A stretch of DNA of 64,000 nucleotides from Mycolicibacterium xanthum (GCF_019710635.1 NZ_JAIFZS010000001.1:248001-312000); one strand, 5' to 3'. Positions 1 to 9,342 are shown, counted from the first letter of the stretch. Notes: generated by a model not told the origin, from the sequence alone. Translations and numbers: made by a program.

Positions 1-154
1 TCGCGTACTCGCCGACGACGCGCCAGATGTGCGGCCACTTGCCGACGCGCTGCAGCTCCTGGGAGTAGTTCTTCTCCCGCTCCACGATCTCGGCCCGTTG
101 CTGCGGGTCGAGATCGTGGGGCAGGTGAACGTCCATGCGTACGTGGAACAGCAT
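1..154 (-). CDS. catC: Muconolactone delta-isomerase, N-terminal part (CatC)
   Basis: This would isomerise muconolactone to beta-ketoadipate enol-lactone, the third step of the catechol branch. Only about 51 residues lie inside the window; the gene runs off the left edge. The visible protein begins MLFHVRMDVHLPHDLD and continues with the ERE.NYSQELQ..GKWPHIWRVVGEYA pattern typical of this small (about 90 residue) family. The start is an ATG seven bases after the catA stop, with AGGGG just upstream, so it is the last visible gene of the catR-catB-catA-catC operon. The identification rests on family similarity plus context. Confidence 0.9.
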   Translation of the reverse strand, partial: MLFHVRMDVHLPHDLDPQQRAEIVEREKNYSQELQRVGKWPHIWRVVGEYA

Positions 155-161
155 CCCCTGG

Positions 162-1028
162 TCAGGCCTTCACGGGATCGAGGACGAAGTTGTACACGAC
201 GCTCTCGGACCCGTCGGCCCCGGTTTGCGGGTCCAACATCAACTCCGGCTTGACCGCGTCGGCGATGTCGTCGTCGTTGTGCGGATCGCCGGGGAAATAC
301 AGCTGGGCGGTCAGCAGCTCGTGGCCGGGGGCCGACACCTTCACGTGCAGGTGGGCGGGCCGCCAGGCGTGCCAGCCCGCTGCCGCGATGAGCTTGCCGC
401 AGGAGCCGTCGGTCGGGATCTGGTAGGGCGCGGGGCGGATCGTGTTGATCTCGAAGGAACCGTCGGCGCCGGTGCTGAAGGTGCCGCGCAGATTCCACTC
501 GGGGATGTTCGGGGCGAACTGGGAGTAGAAGCCTTCGGAGTCGGCATGCCAGAGTTCGACTTTGCCTTCCAGCGGGCTTCCGTCGGTGGAGGTGATGGTG
601 CCCTGCCAGACCAACGGGGTTCCCGGCTCGCCGTCACGCATCGGAATGGTCCCGCGTGCGCCGCATTCCGGTGACCCGGGTACGTAGTACGGGCCCTCGA
701 TGGTGCCCTTGCTGCCCGCGCGGTGGTCGGTGGCGACATCCTCGACGACATGCTCGACCCAGACGTCCAGGAACAGCGGCCACTCACCATCGGCTCCGAC
801 CTCGATCAGCCACGCCTTGAGCGCGTTGTATTCGTCATAGCTGACGCGGTGGCGCCGGATCGTGTCGTGCACCGCGGAGAGCACCTCGCCGGCCAGCTGG
901 CTGACCCGTTCCTTCGGGGTGTCTTTGACCGCGGCGAAGGGCGACTTGTCGGTGTGGAAGCGCTCGGTGGCCGAGGCTCCGGATGCGGCCGCGGTGGCGC
1001 TGTCGATCGGGTTCTCGATGGTGGTCAT
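162..1028 (-). CDS. catA: Catechol 1,2-dioxygenase (CatA)
   Basis: This intradiol dioxygenase opens catechol to cis,cis-muconate with non-haem Fe(III) in the cytoplasm. The 288-residue length is normal for the family. The N-terminal helical dimerisation part is followed by the catalytic beta domain. The expected iron ligands can be seen: a Tyr in IEGPYYVPGSP, a Tyr in RPAPYQIPTDG, and two His in RPAHLHVKV. The ATG follows a strong AAAAGGAG ribosome site. It lies 56 bases downstream of catB and 7 bases upstream of catC in the same leftward operon. Its substrate is the product of the divergent ben operon. Confidence 0.96.
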   Translation of the reverse strand: MTTIENPIDSATAAASGASATERFHTDKSPFAAVKDTPKERVSQLAGEVLSAVHDTIRRHRVSYDEYNALKAWLIEVGADGEWPLFLDVWVEHVVEDVATDHRAGSKGTIEGPYYVPGSPECGARGTIPMRDGEPGTPLVWQGTITSTDGSPLEGKVELWHADSEGFYSQFAPNIPEWNLRGTFSTGADGSFEINTIRPAPYQIPTDGSCGKLIAAAGWHAWRPAHLHVKVSAPGHELLTAQLYFPGDPHNDDDIADAVKPELMLDPQTGADGSESVVYNFVLDPVKA

Positions 1029-1084
1029 ACTCGTGATCTCCTTTTACTACATTGTTTTTCGTGTCCGGGGCGGTACGGACGCTG

Positions 1085-2188
1085 TCACCTGTCGGTGCGG
1101 TAGCGGGTGAGCTTGTCGGGGTCGATGTCGATGCCGAGTCCGGGGCCGGGCGGCACGTGTAGTTCTCCGTCATGGATGCGAAGCGGTGTGGTCAGCAGGT
1201 CATCGGCCATGTCGAGGAAGTTCGACAGTTCGCCGGCCCGTCGGGACGTGAGTTCGTACGCCGAGCCGAAGGCGACCGCGCAGGCGGTGCCGATCTGGCC
1301 GTCGATCTGATTGCCGATGACCACCTCCAAGCCCAGCCCTTCGGCGAGGTGATGGACCCGCCGGGAGCCGGTGAACCCGGTGCGCGCGGTCTTGATGCTG
1401 ATGGCGGTCGCCGATCCCGCGAGCACCTCGCGGGTGACATCGGCCGGCGACGGAACCGATTCATCGGCGATGAAGGGGACATCGCAGTGTGCCACCAACC
1501 ATCGGCGGCCCATGACGTCGTCGGCGGGGCAGAGTTCCTCGGCGAACAGCAGGTCGAGGTCGCTCATGTCCTTCATGGCACGCAGGGACTCCGCTGCGGT
1601 CCAGCCGCGATTGCCGTCGACGTAGAGGTCGACGGCGTCGCCGAAGTGGCTGCGCAGCGCCCGCACCACCGTGGTGTCCAGGCTCACCGGGCGCCGGCCG
1701 ACCTTGACCTTGAACGTCGTGATGCCGTACTCGTCGCGGATCCGCTGCGCCTCGGCGACCATCCTGTCCGGGGCGTCGAAGCCGAGCATGTGGCAGACCT
1801 TCATCCGGGTCGTGTAGCCGCCCAGCAACGCGCTGACGGAGAGGCCGAGGCTGCGTCCCAACGCGTCCCACAGCGCCATGTCGATCGCCGCCTTGGCGGT
1901 GGGGTTGCCGACGGTGCGGGCCAGTCGGGCGGTGACCACCTCGCGCTCGGTCAGGGTCAGGCCGACGATCTGCGGCGCGAATATCTGCCGGATCACCGCG
2001 ATGATCCCGTCCTGGGTCTCACCGTAGGTGAACGGGCGGGGCGGCGCCTCGGCGGTCCCGACCACCCCTTCGTCGGTGTGGATGCGCACCAGCACGTGTT
2101 CGGCGGCCTGCACCTCCCCGGAGGCGAACTTCAGCGGCTTGGCATAGGGGATGGCGAACGGGATCGCCTCGACCGCAGTGATTTTCAC
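1085..2188 (-). CDS. catB: Muconate cycloisomerase (CatB)
   Basis: This enolase-superfamily enzyme lactonises cis,cis-muconate to muconolactone. The 367-residue protein has the N-terminal capping domain and a barrel carrying the family residues: the KVKVG lysine pair, the Asp of DGNRGW, a Glu in FAEELCPADD, an Asp in IADESV, and the general-base Lys in ISIKTARTG. It starts with GTG overlapping the catR stop as GTGA, a 4-base overlap that suggests translational coupling with the regulator. Chloromuconate cycloisomerases look similar, but the neighbouring catA and ben genes favour the benzoate/catechol role. Confidence 0.94.
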   Translation of the reverse strand: MKITAVEAIPFAIPYAKPLKFASGEVQAAEHVLVRIHTDEGVVGTAEAPPRPFTYGETQDGIIAVIRQIFAPQIVGLTLTEREVVTARLARTVGNPTAKAAIDMALWDALGRSLGLSVSALLGGYTTRMKVCHMLGFDAPDRMVAEAQRIRDEYGITTFKVKVGRRPVSLDTTVVRALRSHFGDAVDLYVDGNRGWTAAESLRAMKDMSDLDLLFAEELCPADDVMGRRWLVAHCDVPFIADESVPSPADVTREVLAGSATAISIKTARTGFTGSRRVHHLAEGLGLEVVIGNQIDGQIGTACAVAFGSAYELTSRRAGELSNFLDMADDLLTTPLRIHDGELHVPPGPGLGIDIDPDKLTRYRTDR

Positions 2189-3096
2189 AATGACTCCCGG
2201 GTGAGTGCCGGACCGCCGAGCGGCAGCGCCGCGGACAGCACCGCGACGACCGCATCGACGACCGGATTGTCGGCGCCGTGCCGCCAGGCCAGCGCCAGCT
2301 CGATGGTCGCGCTGTCCGCCAGGTCGCGGAACACCACACCGTTCAGCGGCAGCGCGCGCACCGACGCGGGGACGACTGCCACCCCGAGCCCGGCGGCGAC
2401 CAGCGCCAGCAGGACGGCGGTACCCGGTGCGGTGTGCTCGCGGTGCGGCACGAAGCCCGCCGCCCGGCAGCTGCGCATCACCGCGTCGTTGACCGCGGAG
2501 TCGCGGCTGGAGTATCCGATGAAGGGCTCGCTGCGCAGGTCGGTCAGGGAGACCACCGGTTCGGCCACCAGGCGGTGGTCGGCCGACACCGCCAGCACCA
2601 GCGGCTCGACATCGATGGTGTGCAGTTCGATGTCGTCACCGACCGCCGGCGGCCGCAGCACCCCGATGTCGAGCGCGCCTCCGCGCAGGCCGTCGCACTG
2701 GGCCGGAGTGAGCAGGTCGGCGTGGATGTCCAACGCGACGGCGGGTAGTTCCTGGCGGAGGATGCGCGCGATCCCGGGCAGGTGGGAGAACGCTGCCGTT
2801 CCGGTCAGGCCCAGTCTGAGCAGTCCGCTGCGTCCGGCCGCGATGCGGCGCACTCCACGCTCCGCCTCGCCGACGCCGTCGAGGATCCGTGCGGCCTCAC
2901 CCTGGAGGAACTCGCCGGCGGGGGTCAGCGACACATGCCGGGTGGTCCGGGTGAACAGCGTCGCGTCCAACTCGCTCTCGAGTTGCCGGATGGCATACGA
3001 CAGCGCCGGCTGGGCGACGTGCAGTTGCTCGGCCGCCTGTCCGAAATGGCAGGTGTCGGCCACCGCGAGGAAATAGCGCAGATGCCTCAGCTCCAT
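2185..3096 (-). CDS. catR: LysR-type regulator of the cat genes (CatR-like)
   Basis: This is a 303-residue LysR-type transcriptional regulator, probably responding to muconate and controlling the cat operon and perhaps the divergent ben operon. The N-terminal winged helix reads MELRHLRYFLAVADTCHFG..AEQLHVAQPALSYAIRQLE, with the effector-binding domain from about residue 90. The open frame extends upstream to 3246, but the start at 3096 is preferred because family alignment begins at MELRHLRYF and GAAAGGAG lies just upstream. It is the first gene of the leftward operon and overlaps catB by 4 bases. A perfect T-N11-A box lies about 130 bases upstream of its start. The regulatory target is inferred from position. 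Confidence 0.9.
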   Translation of the reverse strand: MELRHLRYFLAVADTCHFGQAAEQLHVAQPALSYAIRQLESELDATLFTRTTRHVSLTPAGEFLQGEAARILDGVGEAERGVRRIAAGRSGLLRLGLTGTAAFSHLPGIARILRQELPAVALDIHADLLTPAQCDGLRGGALDIGVLRPPAVGDDIELHTIDVEPLVLAVSADHRLVAEPVVSLTDLRSEPFIGYSSRDSAVNDAVMRSCRAAGFVPHREHTAPGTAVLLALVAAGLGVAVVPASVRALPLNGVVFRDLADSATIELALAWRHGADNPVVDAVVAVLSAALPLGGPALTRESL

Positions 3097-3224
3097 GCCC
3101 CGCTCCTTTCTGGCCGTGCGGCGGGTCTGGCTGTGCGGCGGGCCCGGAATCGAACCCACTGTGACCACCGACACCCTGACGGTAGACCCGAGATACATAT
3201 AAGACAAAGACCTAGATCGGCATG

Positions 3225-3247
3225 ATTGATAATCAGCAGTGATCAAT
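3225..3247. promoter_or_regulatory. LysR-type (T-N11-A) operator between catR and benA
   Basis: ATTGAT at 3225-3230 and its exact reverse complement ATCAAT at 3242-3247 are separated by exactly 11 bases. This gives the T-N11-A core that LysR-type regulators recognise. It lies between the divergent catR and benA genes, so CatR is the obvious candidate ligand. The geometry is seen directly; binding is inferred. Confidence 0.72.
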
Positions 3248-3253
3248 TGGGGT

Positions 3254-3281
3254 CCTAGGCACGACTAGGGCTTTGCCTAGT
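3254..3281. promoter_or_regulatory. Nested CCTAG/CTAGG inverted repeats upstream of benA
   Basis: Two overlapping inverted repeats lie about 70-95 bases upstream of the benA start. CTAGGCA (3255-3261) pairs with TGCCTAG (3274-3280), and ACTAGG (3264-3269) pairs with CCTAGT (3276-3281). A further CCTAG lies at 3211-3215. They are distinct from the LysR box and could bind a second regulator, most simply the LAL protein encoded after benK. That assignment is a guess from context. Confidence 0.5.
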
Positions 3282-3348
3282 GTGACCGGGGCCACCTGGT
3301 GTCAGTGTGCTGGTGAGCACCACATTGACTACTCGCCGGAGGCCCTCG

Positions 3349-4716
3349 ATGACCGCATCAGTGTCACAACCCTCGTCCCACCTGGCTGCCGTCCTCGCCG
3401 ACGCGGTCATCGACGATCCCGACGCCGGGATCTTCCGCGCCAATCGGCGCATCTTCACCGACGACGAGATCTTCGAACTAGAGATGAAGCGCATCTTCGA
3501 GGGCAACTGGATCTACCTGGCCCACGAAAGCCAGGTGGCCAACCCGGGTGACTACTTCACCACCTTCATCGGTCGCCAACCGGTCGTGATCACCCGTGAC
3601 AAGGCCGGCCAGTTGCACTGCCTGATCAACGCCTGCGCCCACCGCGGTGCGATGATCTGCCGGCGCAAGACCGACAACCGGATGACGCTGACGTGCCCGT
3701 TCCACGGCTGGACCTTCCGAAACGACGGTTCGCTGTTGAAGGTCAAGGACCCCGACGGCGCCGGCTATCCGGACACGTTCGACGTCGATGGTTCGCACAA
3801 CATGACCAAGGTCGCCCGGTTCGACAGTTACCGCGGCTTCCTGTTCGGCAGTCTCAACGCCGACGTGCTACCCCTCGCCGAGCACCTCGGTGACACCACC
3901 AAGGTGCTCGACATGCTCGTCGACCAGTCCCCGGACGGTCTGGAGGTGTTGCGCGGTTCATCGACCTACACCTTCGACGGCAACTGGAAGGTGCAGGCCG
4001 AGAACGGCGCCGACGGCTATCACGTCACGGCGACCCACTGGAACTACGCCGCCACCACCGGCCGGCGAGCCACCGGGGAGTCGAGGAACGACACCAAGGC
4101 GCTGGACGCGGGCAGCTGGGGGAAATCCGGCGGCGGGTACTGGTCGTTCCCGCACGGGCACCTGTGCCTGTGGACGTGGGCGGCCAACCCGCAGGACAGA
4201 CCGCTGTGGAACAAGCTCGACGAACTCAAGGAGACGTTCGGCGACGCCAAGGGCGAGTTCATGGTCAAGGGTTCGCGCAACCTGTGCCTGTATCCGAATG
4301 TGTATGTGATGGACCAGTTCTCGACCCAGATCCGGCACTTCCGCCCGATCGCGCCGGACAAGACCGAGGTGACCATCTACTGCATCGCGCCGAAGGGGGA
4401 GAGCGCGGCGGCCCGGGCTCATCGGATCCGGCAATACGAGGACTTCTTCAATGCCTCGGGCATGGCGACGCCCGACGACCTCGAAGAGTTCAGGTCCTGC
4501 CAGTTGACCTTCCGTGCCGAAGCCGCCCCGTGGAACGACATGAGTCGCGGAGCGCAGCACTGGCTCAGCGGTCCCGATCCGGTCGCGTCGTCCCTCGGTC
4601 TGGACGGCGTCATCTCGGCCGGGGTCAAGAACGAAGACGAAGGCCTCTATCCCGTGCAGCATGGCTTCTGGCTGCAGACCATGCGTGCGGCCCTGCAGTC
4701 GGAATCGGAGAAGTGA
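3349..4716 (+). CDS. benA: Benzoate 1,2-dioxygenase large subunit (BenA)
   Basis: This is the catalytic alpha subunit of the Rieske non-haem iron dioxygenase that converts benzoate to 1,6-dihydroxycyclohexa-2,4-diene-1-carboxylate. In the 455-residue form the Rieske ligands are C96-x-H98 and C116-x2-H119. The mononuclear iron histidines are H225 and H230 within [13 protein letters not shown]. The open frame starts earlier (3307), but the ATG at 3349 has GGAGG at the right distance and fits the family N-terminus. benB follows 2 bases after the stop. Toluate and related aromatic-acid dioxygenases are alternatives; the cat genes next door support benzoate. Confidence 0.95.
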   Translation: MTASVSQPSSHLAAVLADAVIDDPDAGIFRANRRIFTDDEIFELEMKRIFEGNWIYLAHESQVANPGDYFTTFIGRQPVVITRDKAGQLHCLINACAHRGAMICRRKTDNRMTLTCPFHGWTFRNDGSLLKVKDPDGAGYPDTFDVDGSHNMTKVARFDSYRGFLFGSLNADVLPLAEHLGDTTKVLDMLVDQSPDGLEVLRGSSTYTFDGNWKVQAENGADGYHVTATHWNYAATTGRRATGESRNDTKALDAGSWGKSGGGYWSFPHGHLCLWTWAANPQDRPLWNKLDELKETFGDAKGEFMVKGSRNLCLYPNVYVMDQFSTQIRHFRPIAPDKTEVTIYCIAPKGESAAARAHRIRQYEDFFNASGMATPDDLEEFRSCQLTFRAEAAPWNDMSRGAQHWLSGPDPVASSLGLDGVISAGVKNEDEGLYPVQHGFWLQTMRAALQSESEK

Positions 4717-4718
4717 GC

Positions 4719-5243
4719 ATGACCACCATCGAAAACCCCAGTACCACAAGCACACTGATCACCCAGAACGCGATCGAGCAGTTCCTCTACCGGGAGGCCC
4801 GGTACCTGGATGACCGCGAGTTCGAGAAGTGGCTGGACTGCTACGCCGACGACGTCGTCTACTGGATGCCGGCCTGGACCGACGACGACCGGCTGGTCGA
4901 AGATCCGCAGCGCGACATCTCCCTGATCTACTACCCCAACAAGGGCGGATTGGAGGACCGGGTGTTCCGCATCCGCACCGAACGCTCGTCGGCGACGTCG
5001 CTGCCCGAACCCCGCACGAGCCACAACATCTCCAACGTCGAGGTGATCGAACGTCGCGGAGACATCGTCGATGTCCGTTTCAACTGGCACACCATGTACT
5101 TCCGGTACAAGACCATCGACCCGTACTACGGCACTTCCTTCTACACGATCGATTTCGGCGGCGCGCAACCGCTGATCCGGCGCAAGACCGTGGTGCTGAA
5201 GAACGACTACATCCACCACGTGGTGGATGTCTACCACTTCTGA
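4719..5243 (+). CDS. benB: Benzoate 1,2-dioxygenase small subunit (BenB)
   Basis: This is the 174-residue beta subunit of the ring-hydroxylating dioxygenase, with the NTF2/SnoaL-like fold that builds the alpha3-beta3 hexamer. The family pattern is clear: QFLYREARYLDDREFEKWL, ADDVVYWMPAW and RTSHNISNVEV. The ATG lies 2 bases after the benA stop. Its first residues, MTTIENP, are identical to those of CatA; I read this as coincidence or a shared short leader and nothing functional. The end overlaps or abuts the benCD start, depending on which start codon that gene uses. Confidence 0.95.
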   Translation: MTTIENPSTTSTLITQNAIEQFLYREARYLDDREFEKWLDCYADDVVYWMPAWTDDDRLVEDPQRDISLIYYPNKGGLEDRVFRIRTERSSATSLPEPRTSHNISNVEVIERRGDIVDVRFNWHTMYFRYKTIDPYYGTSFYTIDFGGAQPLIRRKTVVLKNDYIHHVVDVYHF

Positions 5244-5253
5244 GGTGACTGCC

Positions 5254-7977
5254 GTGTCCGCCCCATCCGCAACCCCGGCCGAATCCACCGTGGCCGAAGT
5301 TCATTCGGTCGCACTGTCCTTCGAAGACGGTGTCACCCGATTCATCACCTGCCGCAGCGATCAGACCGTGGCCGATGCCGCCTACCGCCAGCGCGTCAAC
5401 ATCCCGTTGGACTGCCGTGACGGCGCCTGCGGCACCTGCAAGGCGCTGTGTGAGTCAGGCGGTTACGACGGTGGAACCTACATCGAGGACGCCCTGCCCG
5501 CCGACGAGGCGGCAGCCGGCTATGTCCTGCCGTGCAGCATGCGGCCCCGATCGGATCTGGTGCTCCAGATCGCGGCCACCTCCGACTCGGCCAAGACCCA
5601 GGCCGCCGGCTACACCGGCACCGTGAGCCGGCTGGAGCGGCTGTCGGCCACCACCGTCGAGATCGGGGTCACCATCGCGAACCGCGGCGCGCTGGCCTTC
5701 CTGCCCGGTCAGTACGTCAACATCACCGTTCCAGGCACCGATCAGACCCGCTCGTATTCCTTCGCCAACGCCCCGGACGAGGAAGTCCTGAAATTCCTGG
5801 TGAAACTGACCCCCGGCGGGGTGATGTCCGATTATCTGACGCAACGCGCCGCTGTCGGCGACACCCTCACGTTCACCGGGCCCAACGGTTCGTTCTTCCT
5901 GCGCGAAGCCCAGCGTCCGGTGCTGCTGCTGGCCGGCGGCACCGGGGTGGCGCCGATCCTGTCGATGCTGCGCACGCTGCGTGCATCCGGCAGCACCCGC
6001 ACGGCGCACCTGATCTACGGCGTGAGCACCGACGAGGACCTCACCGCATTGGACGAGATCGCCGAGATCGCCTCCGCGTTGCCCGGTTTCACCTGGGACT
6101 ACTGCGTATCCGACCCGGGCAGCGCAGCGCCCAACAAGGGCCCGGACCGCGCCTACGTGACCAGCCTGATCGAGCCCGGGCATCTGCACGCCGGCGACCT
6201 GGCCATCTACCTCTGCGGTCCGCCGCCGATGGTCGAGTCGGTGCGCTCCCACCTCGGCGCGGCCGGAATCGAGCCCACCGGCTTCTACTACGAGAAGTTC
6301 GGTCTGGCCACACCGGGCGCCGCCGTGAGGTCGGCGCCAACCGCGGACGCCGTATCCGGGGCGTCCCCGGTGCCGGTCGAAGAGATCATGCCCGCGCCCG
6401 ACGCCCGCGCGGTGGCCGGACAGATCGTCCTGCCCGCTCGTGAATTCGCCCCGGCCGCAGCGACCACGGCCCCGGCCGACGAGCGCGACGTGATCGGCAG
6501 CATCGCCGGCCAGCGGGTGTGGCGGCCGGGCGGCGGCGGTGAGCCGACCCGTCTGCTCGACGGCAGTGGCGGCCGCCTGCACGAGACTGGGGCGCGCAGC
6601 CTGGCCGGTCAGCCGGTGTTCGCGGCGCCGGCCGGCCCAGGCCCCGCGACGGACTCCGGGTCACCGGTGGCGTCGGCCGACGACGGCCCCGTCGTCAGCG
6701 AGGACGGCTACCAGATCGGCGAAGAGCACCCCGCGGTGCGCGAATCCGACGCCCTGTTCGAAGCCAGATCGGCGTTGGAACTCGGTGCGCTCGAACTGAC
6801 GATGGGCCGGCTGACGAGCCGGCAGCTGGCCGGGTACCGGCTGCTCGCCGAATCGACGCTGCCCTACGTCGAGGGCGACCGGTTCGTCGACGCCGAGCAG
6901 TACACCGAAACCAACGCCGCGTTCCACGACTATCTGTTCACGCTGACCGGAAACGAGCACCTGCTGCACGCCTACCAGGCACTCGGTGTCAAAGGCCGGA
7001 TGGAAGAGGTGCTTCGGAACGCCACCTGGTGTCACCCGCGGTGCGCCCAGGACCACGTCGACATCGTCGCGGGGTTCGAGTCCGGCGACCGGGATGCGGT
7101 ACGGGCCCTGATCGCCGCGCACGCCGAGCGGTCCAAGCAGACGATGCGCCGTGCCATGGCCGATGCCGCGGCCGCGTCCACCCCGGTCTTCGTGACGCCG
7201 GGCCGGTTCGCCGGCAAGGTCGTCGTCGTCACCGGATCCGCGCAGGGCATCGGGGAACGGACCGCCCGCCGTATCCACGCCGAAGGCGGCACCCTGGTGC
7301 TGGCCGACCGGTCGGAGCTGGTCAAGGAACTCGCCGACGAGCTGGCCGCCCGGGGATCGTCGGCGGTGGCGGTCACCGCCGACCTCGAACACAGCGAAGG
7401 CGCCGAAACGGTGGTCCACCAAGCACTGTCGGCGTTCGGCCGGATCGACGTGTTGATCAACAACGTGGGCGGTGCGATCAACTTCAAGCCCTTCACGCAG
7501 TTCGGCGCGGCCGAGATCCGCGCCGAGATCGAACGCTCGCTGATGACCACGCTCTACGCCTGCCACGCGGCACTGCCCGCGATGGTGCGCCACGGCGGCG
7601 GTGTCATCGTCAACGTTTCCTCGGCGGCCACCCGTGGCATTCACCGGATCCCTTACTCGGCGGCCAAGGGCGGCATCAACGCCCTCACCGCATCGCTGGC
7701 CATGGAGTACGCAGACAGCGGGATCCGGGTGGTCGCGACCGCGCCGGGCGGCACCGCGGCACCGCCGCGTCGGGTCTCCCGTGGCACCCCGACGCCCAAG
7801 GACGCCACCGAACAGGCCTGGTTCGACGCCCATATCGAACAGACCATCGGATCCTCGCTACTCAAGAGGTACGGGACGCTCGACGAGCAGGCCGCCGCGA
7901 TCTGCTTTCTGGCCTCCGACGAGGCCTCCTACATCACCGGCACGGTGTTGCCCGTCGCCGGCGGCGATCTGGGCTGA
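5254..7977 (+). CDS. benC: Fused benzoate dioxygenase reductase, FCD domain and diol dehydrogenase (BenC-FCD-BenD)
   Basis: One frame encodes three modules. Residues about 15-345 are the BenC electron-transfer chain: a plant-type [2Fe-2S] ferredoxin (CRDGACGTC, then VLPC), an FAD site (RSYSFANAP) and an NAD site (LLLAGGTGVAP and CGPPPMV). After a Pro/Ala-rich linker, residues about 490-645 match the FCD ligand-binding domain of GntR regulators, with an N..FH, DH and AH metal-ligand-like pattern but no winged helix. Residues about 650-907 are a short-chain dehydrogenase (TGSAQGIG, NNVGG, YSAAK) in the place of BenD, which turns the benzoate cis-diol into catechol. GTG 5254 is preferred over ATG 5227 because GAGGTGA lies 5 bases upstream; both are open. 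There is no stop or frameshift between modules. Confidence 0.88.
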   Translation: MSAPSATPAESTVAEVHSVALSFEDGVTRFITCRSDQTVADAAYRQRVNIPLDCRDGACGTCKALCESGGYDGGTYIEDALPADEAAAGYVLPCSMRPRSDLVLQIAATSDSAKTQAAGYTGTVSRLERLSATTVEIGVTIANRGALAFLPGQYVNITVPGTDQTRSYSFANAPDEEVLKFLVKLTPGGVMSDYLTQRAAVGDTLTFTGPNGSFFLREAQRPVLLLAGGTGVAPILSMLRTLRASGSTRTAHLIYGVSTDEDLTALDEIAEIASALPGFTWDYCVSDPGSAAPNKGPDRAYVTSLIEPGHLHAGDLAIYLCGPPPMVESVRSHLGAAGIEPTGFYYEKFGLATPGAAVRSAPTADAVSGASPVPVEEIMPAPDARAVAGQIVLPAREFAPAAATTAPADERDVIGSIAGQRVWRPGGGGEPTRLLDGSGGRLHETGARSLAGQPVFAAPAGPGPATDSGSPVASADDGPVVSEDGYQIGEEHPAVRESDALFEARSALELGALELTMGRLTSRQLAGYRLLAESTLPYVEGDRFVDAEQYTETNAAFHDYLFTLTGNEHLLHAYQALGVKGRMEEVLRNATWCHPRCAQDHVDIVAGFESGDRDAVRALIAAHAERSKQTMRRAMADAAAASTPVFVTPGRFAGKVVVVTGSAQGIGERTARRIHAEGGTLVLADRSELVKELADELAARGSSAVAVTADLEHSEGAETVVHQALSAFGRIDVLINNVGGAINFKPFTQFGAAEIRAEIERSLMTTLYACHAALPAMVRHGGGVIVNVSSAATRGIHRIPYSAAKGGINALTASLAMEYADSGIRVVATAPGGTAAPPRRVSRGTPTPKDATEQAWFDAHIEQTIGSSLLKRYGTLDEQAAAICFLASDEASYITGTVLPVAGGDLG

Positions 7978-8046
7978 CCGCCACCCATCACCCCCAGGCT
8001 CGGCCGTTCGCGCGGCCCGAGCCGGCATCTCACCGGAGGATCTACC

Positions 8047-9342
8047 ATGTCCGAATCCCGCAGCAGCCGTGCGTTGGCGTGGGTGGTCGCACTGTCGACC
8101 CTCGCGTTGATCTTCGACGGCTACGACCTGGTCGTGTACGGCACGGTCGTTCCCGTCCTGCTCGCCGACCCCGGGCAGATCGGGGCGCTGTCACCCGAGC
8201 AGGCCGGCGCGCTGGGCAGTTACGCGCTCATCGGGGTGATGGTCGGCGCGCTGACCGCCGGTGCGGTCGGTGACCGGATCGGCCGGCGGCGGGTCATTCT
8301 CGTCAACCTCGCGTGGTTCTCGGCCGGCATGGGGTTCACCGCGGTGGCGAATTCGACGGCGACCTTCGGGCTGTGCCGCTTCCTCACCGGCATCGGTGTC
8401 GGCGCCCTGGTCGCCACGGTGGGTGCGCTGGTCGCCGAGTTCGCCGAACCGCACCAACGCAACCGGCTCAACGCCGTCGTCTACAGCGGCGTGCCCGCGG
8501 GCGGGGTGATGGCCGCGCTGCTGGCGCTGCTGTTCGCCGACGGTGCGCAGTGGCGGGTGCTGTTCGCCATCGGTGCGCTGCCGTTCTTCGTGCTGCTGCC
8601 CTTGGCGATCTGGAAGCTTCCCGAGTCGCCGCAATGGCTGCAGACCCGCGGCGCCGCGGCGGCAACACCCACCCCCGCCGCGGCGGCGCCGATCGCCGAC
8701 GTGCGCGACAGCCATATCGGCTACGCCGCACTGGTCCGGCGCCCGCTCGCGTGGCCCACCGCGCTGCTGGGCATCATGAGCTTCGTCGGACTGCTGCTGA
8801 CCTACGGCCTGAACACCTGGCTCCCACAGATCATGCAGGACAACGGCTACGGCAAGGCGTACTCGCTGATGTTCCTGCTGGTGCTCAACCTCGGCGCCAT
8901 CGTCGGCGGCCTGGTCGCCTCCTACGTCGCCGACCGCCGCGGCGGGGCGCAACAGGTGATCGCCACCACGTTCGTCCTCGCGGCGGTCATGCTGATCCTG
9001 CTGCCGCTGGGGCTGGCATTGCCGGTGCTGCTGGTCGCGGTCGCCGTCGCCGGGGTCGGCACCATCGGCACCCAGGTGCTGATCTACGGCATGGTGTCCA
9101 ACTACTACCCGACCCGCGCGCGTGCCGCGGGGGTGGCGTGGTGCGCCGGGTTCGGCCGACTGGGCGGCATCATCGGCCCGATCATCGGCGGCCTGCTCGT
9201 CGGCGCCGGCATCGGCGGCACCGCCGCATTCCTGATCTTTGCCGGCCTCGCCGTCCTCGGGGCCGCCGTCACCGCGACCGTGCCGCGCGCACCCCGGCGC
9301 TCCGCGAGCGCTGACCGGGTCGCCGTGACGGCGGCGGCGTAG
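8047..9342 (+). CDS. benK: Aromatic acid:H+ symporter, probable benzoate importer (BenK)
   Basis: This is a 431-residue major facilitator with about 12 hydrophobic segments. It belongs to the aromatic acid:H+ symporter group, shown by the acidic DGYDL motif in helix 1 and the GDRIGRRR loop between helices 2 and 3. An Ala/Pro-rich central loop (about residues 200-215) separates the two halves. The start follows GGAGGA at ideal spacing, 69 bases after benCD. Gene order benABCD-K is the usual layout in actinobacteria, so benzoate uptake is the likely role; other aromatic carboxylates are possible. Confidence 0.88.
   Translation: MSESRSSRALAWVVALSTLALIFDGYDLVVYGTVVPVLLADPGQIGALSPEQAGALGSYALIGVMVGALTAGAVGDRIGRRRVILVNLAWFSAGMGFTAVANSTATFGLCRFLTGIGVGALVATVGALVAEFAEPHQRNRLNAVVYSGVPAGGVMAALLALLFADGAQWRVLFAIGALPFFVLLPLAIWKLPESPQWLQTRGAAAATPTPAAAAPIADVRDSHIGYAALVRRPLAWPTALLGIMSFVGLLLTYGLNTWLPQIMQDNGYGKAYSLMFLLVLNLGAIVGGLVASYVADRRGGAQQVIATTFVLAAVMLILLPLGLALPVLLVAVAVAGVGTIGTQVLIYGMVSNYYPTRARAAGVAWCAGFGRLGGIIGPIIGGLLVGAGIGGTAAFLIFAGLAVLGAAVTATVPRAPRRSASADRVAVTAAA

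Noticed and set aside
3131..3190. A minus-strand GGTTCGATTCC-like stretch resembling a tRNA T-arm upstream of catR.
   Set aside because: The would-be T-stem does not pair beyond two or three bases and no acceptor, D or anticodon arm can be built, so it is not a tRNA and is at most a chance match.
4719..4760. Identical first residues (MTTIENP) in BenB and CatA, considered as a shared targeting or regulatory peptide.
   Set aside because: Seven residues of low complexity at a protein start, with differing codons afterwards, are not enough to support a function.
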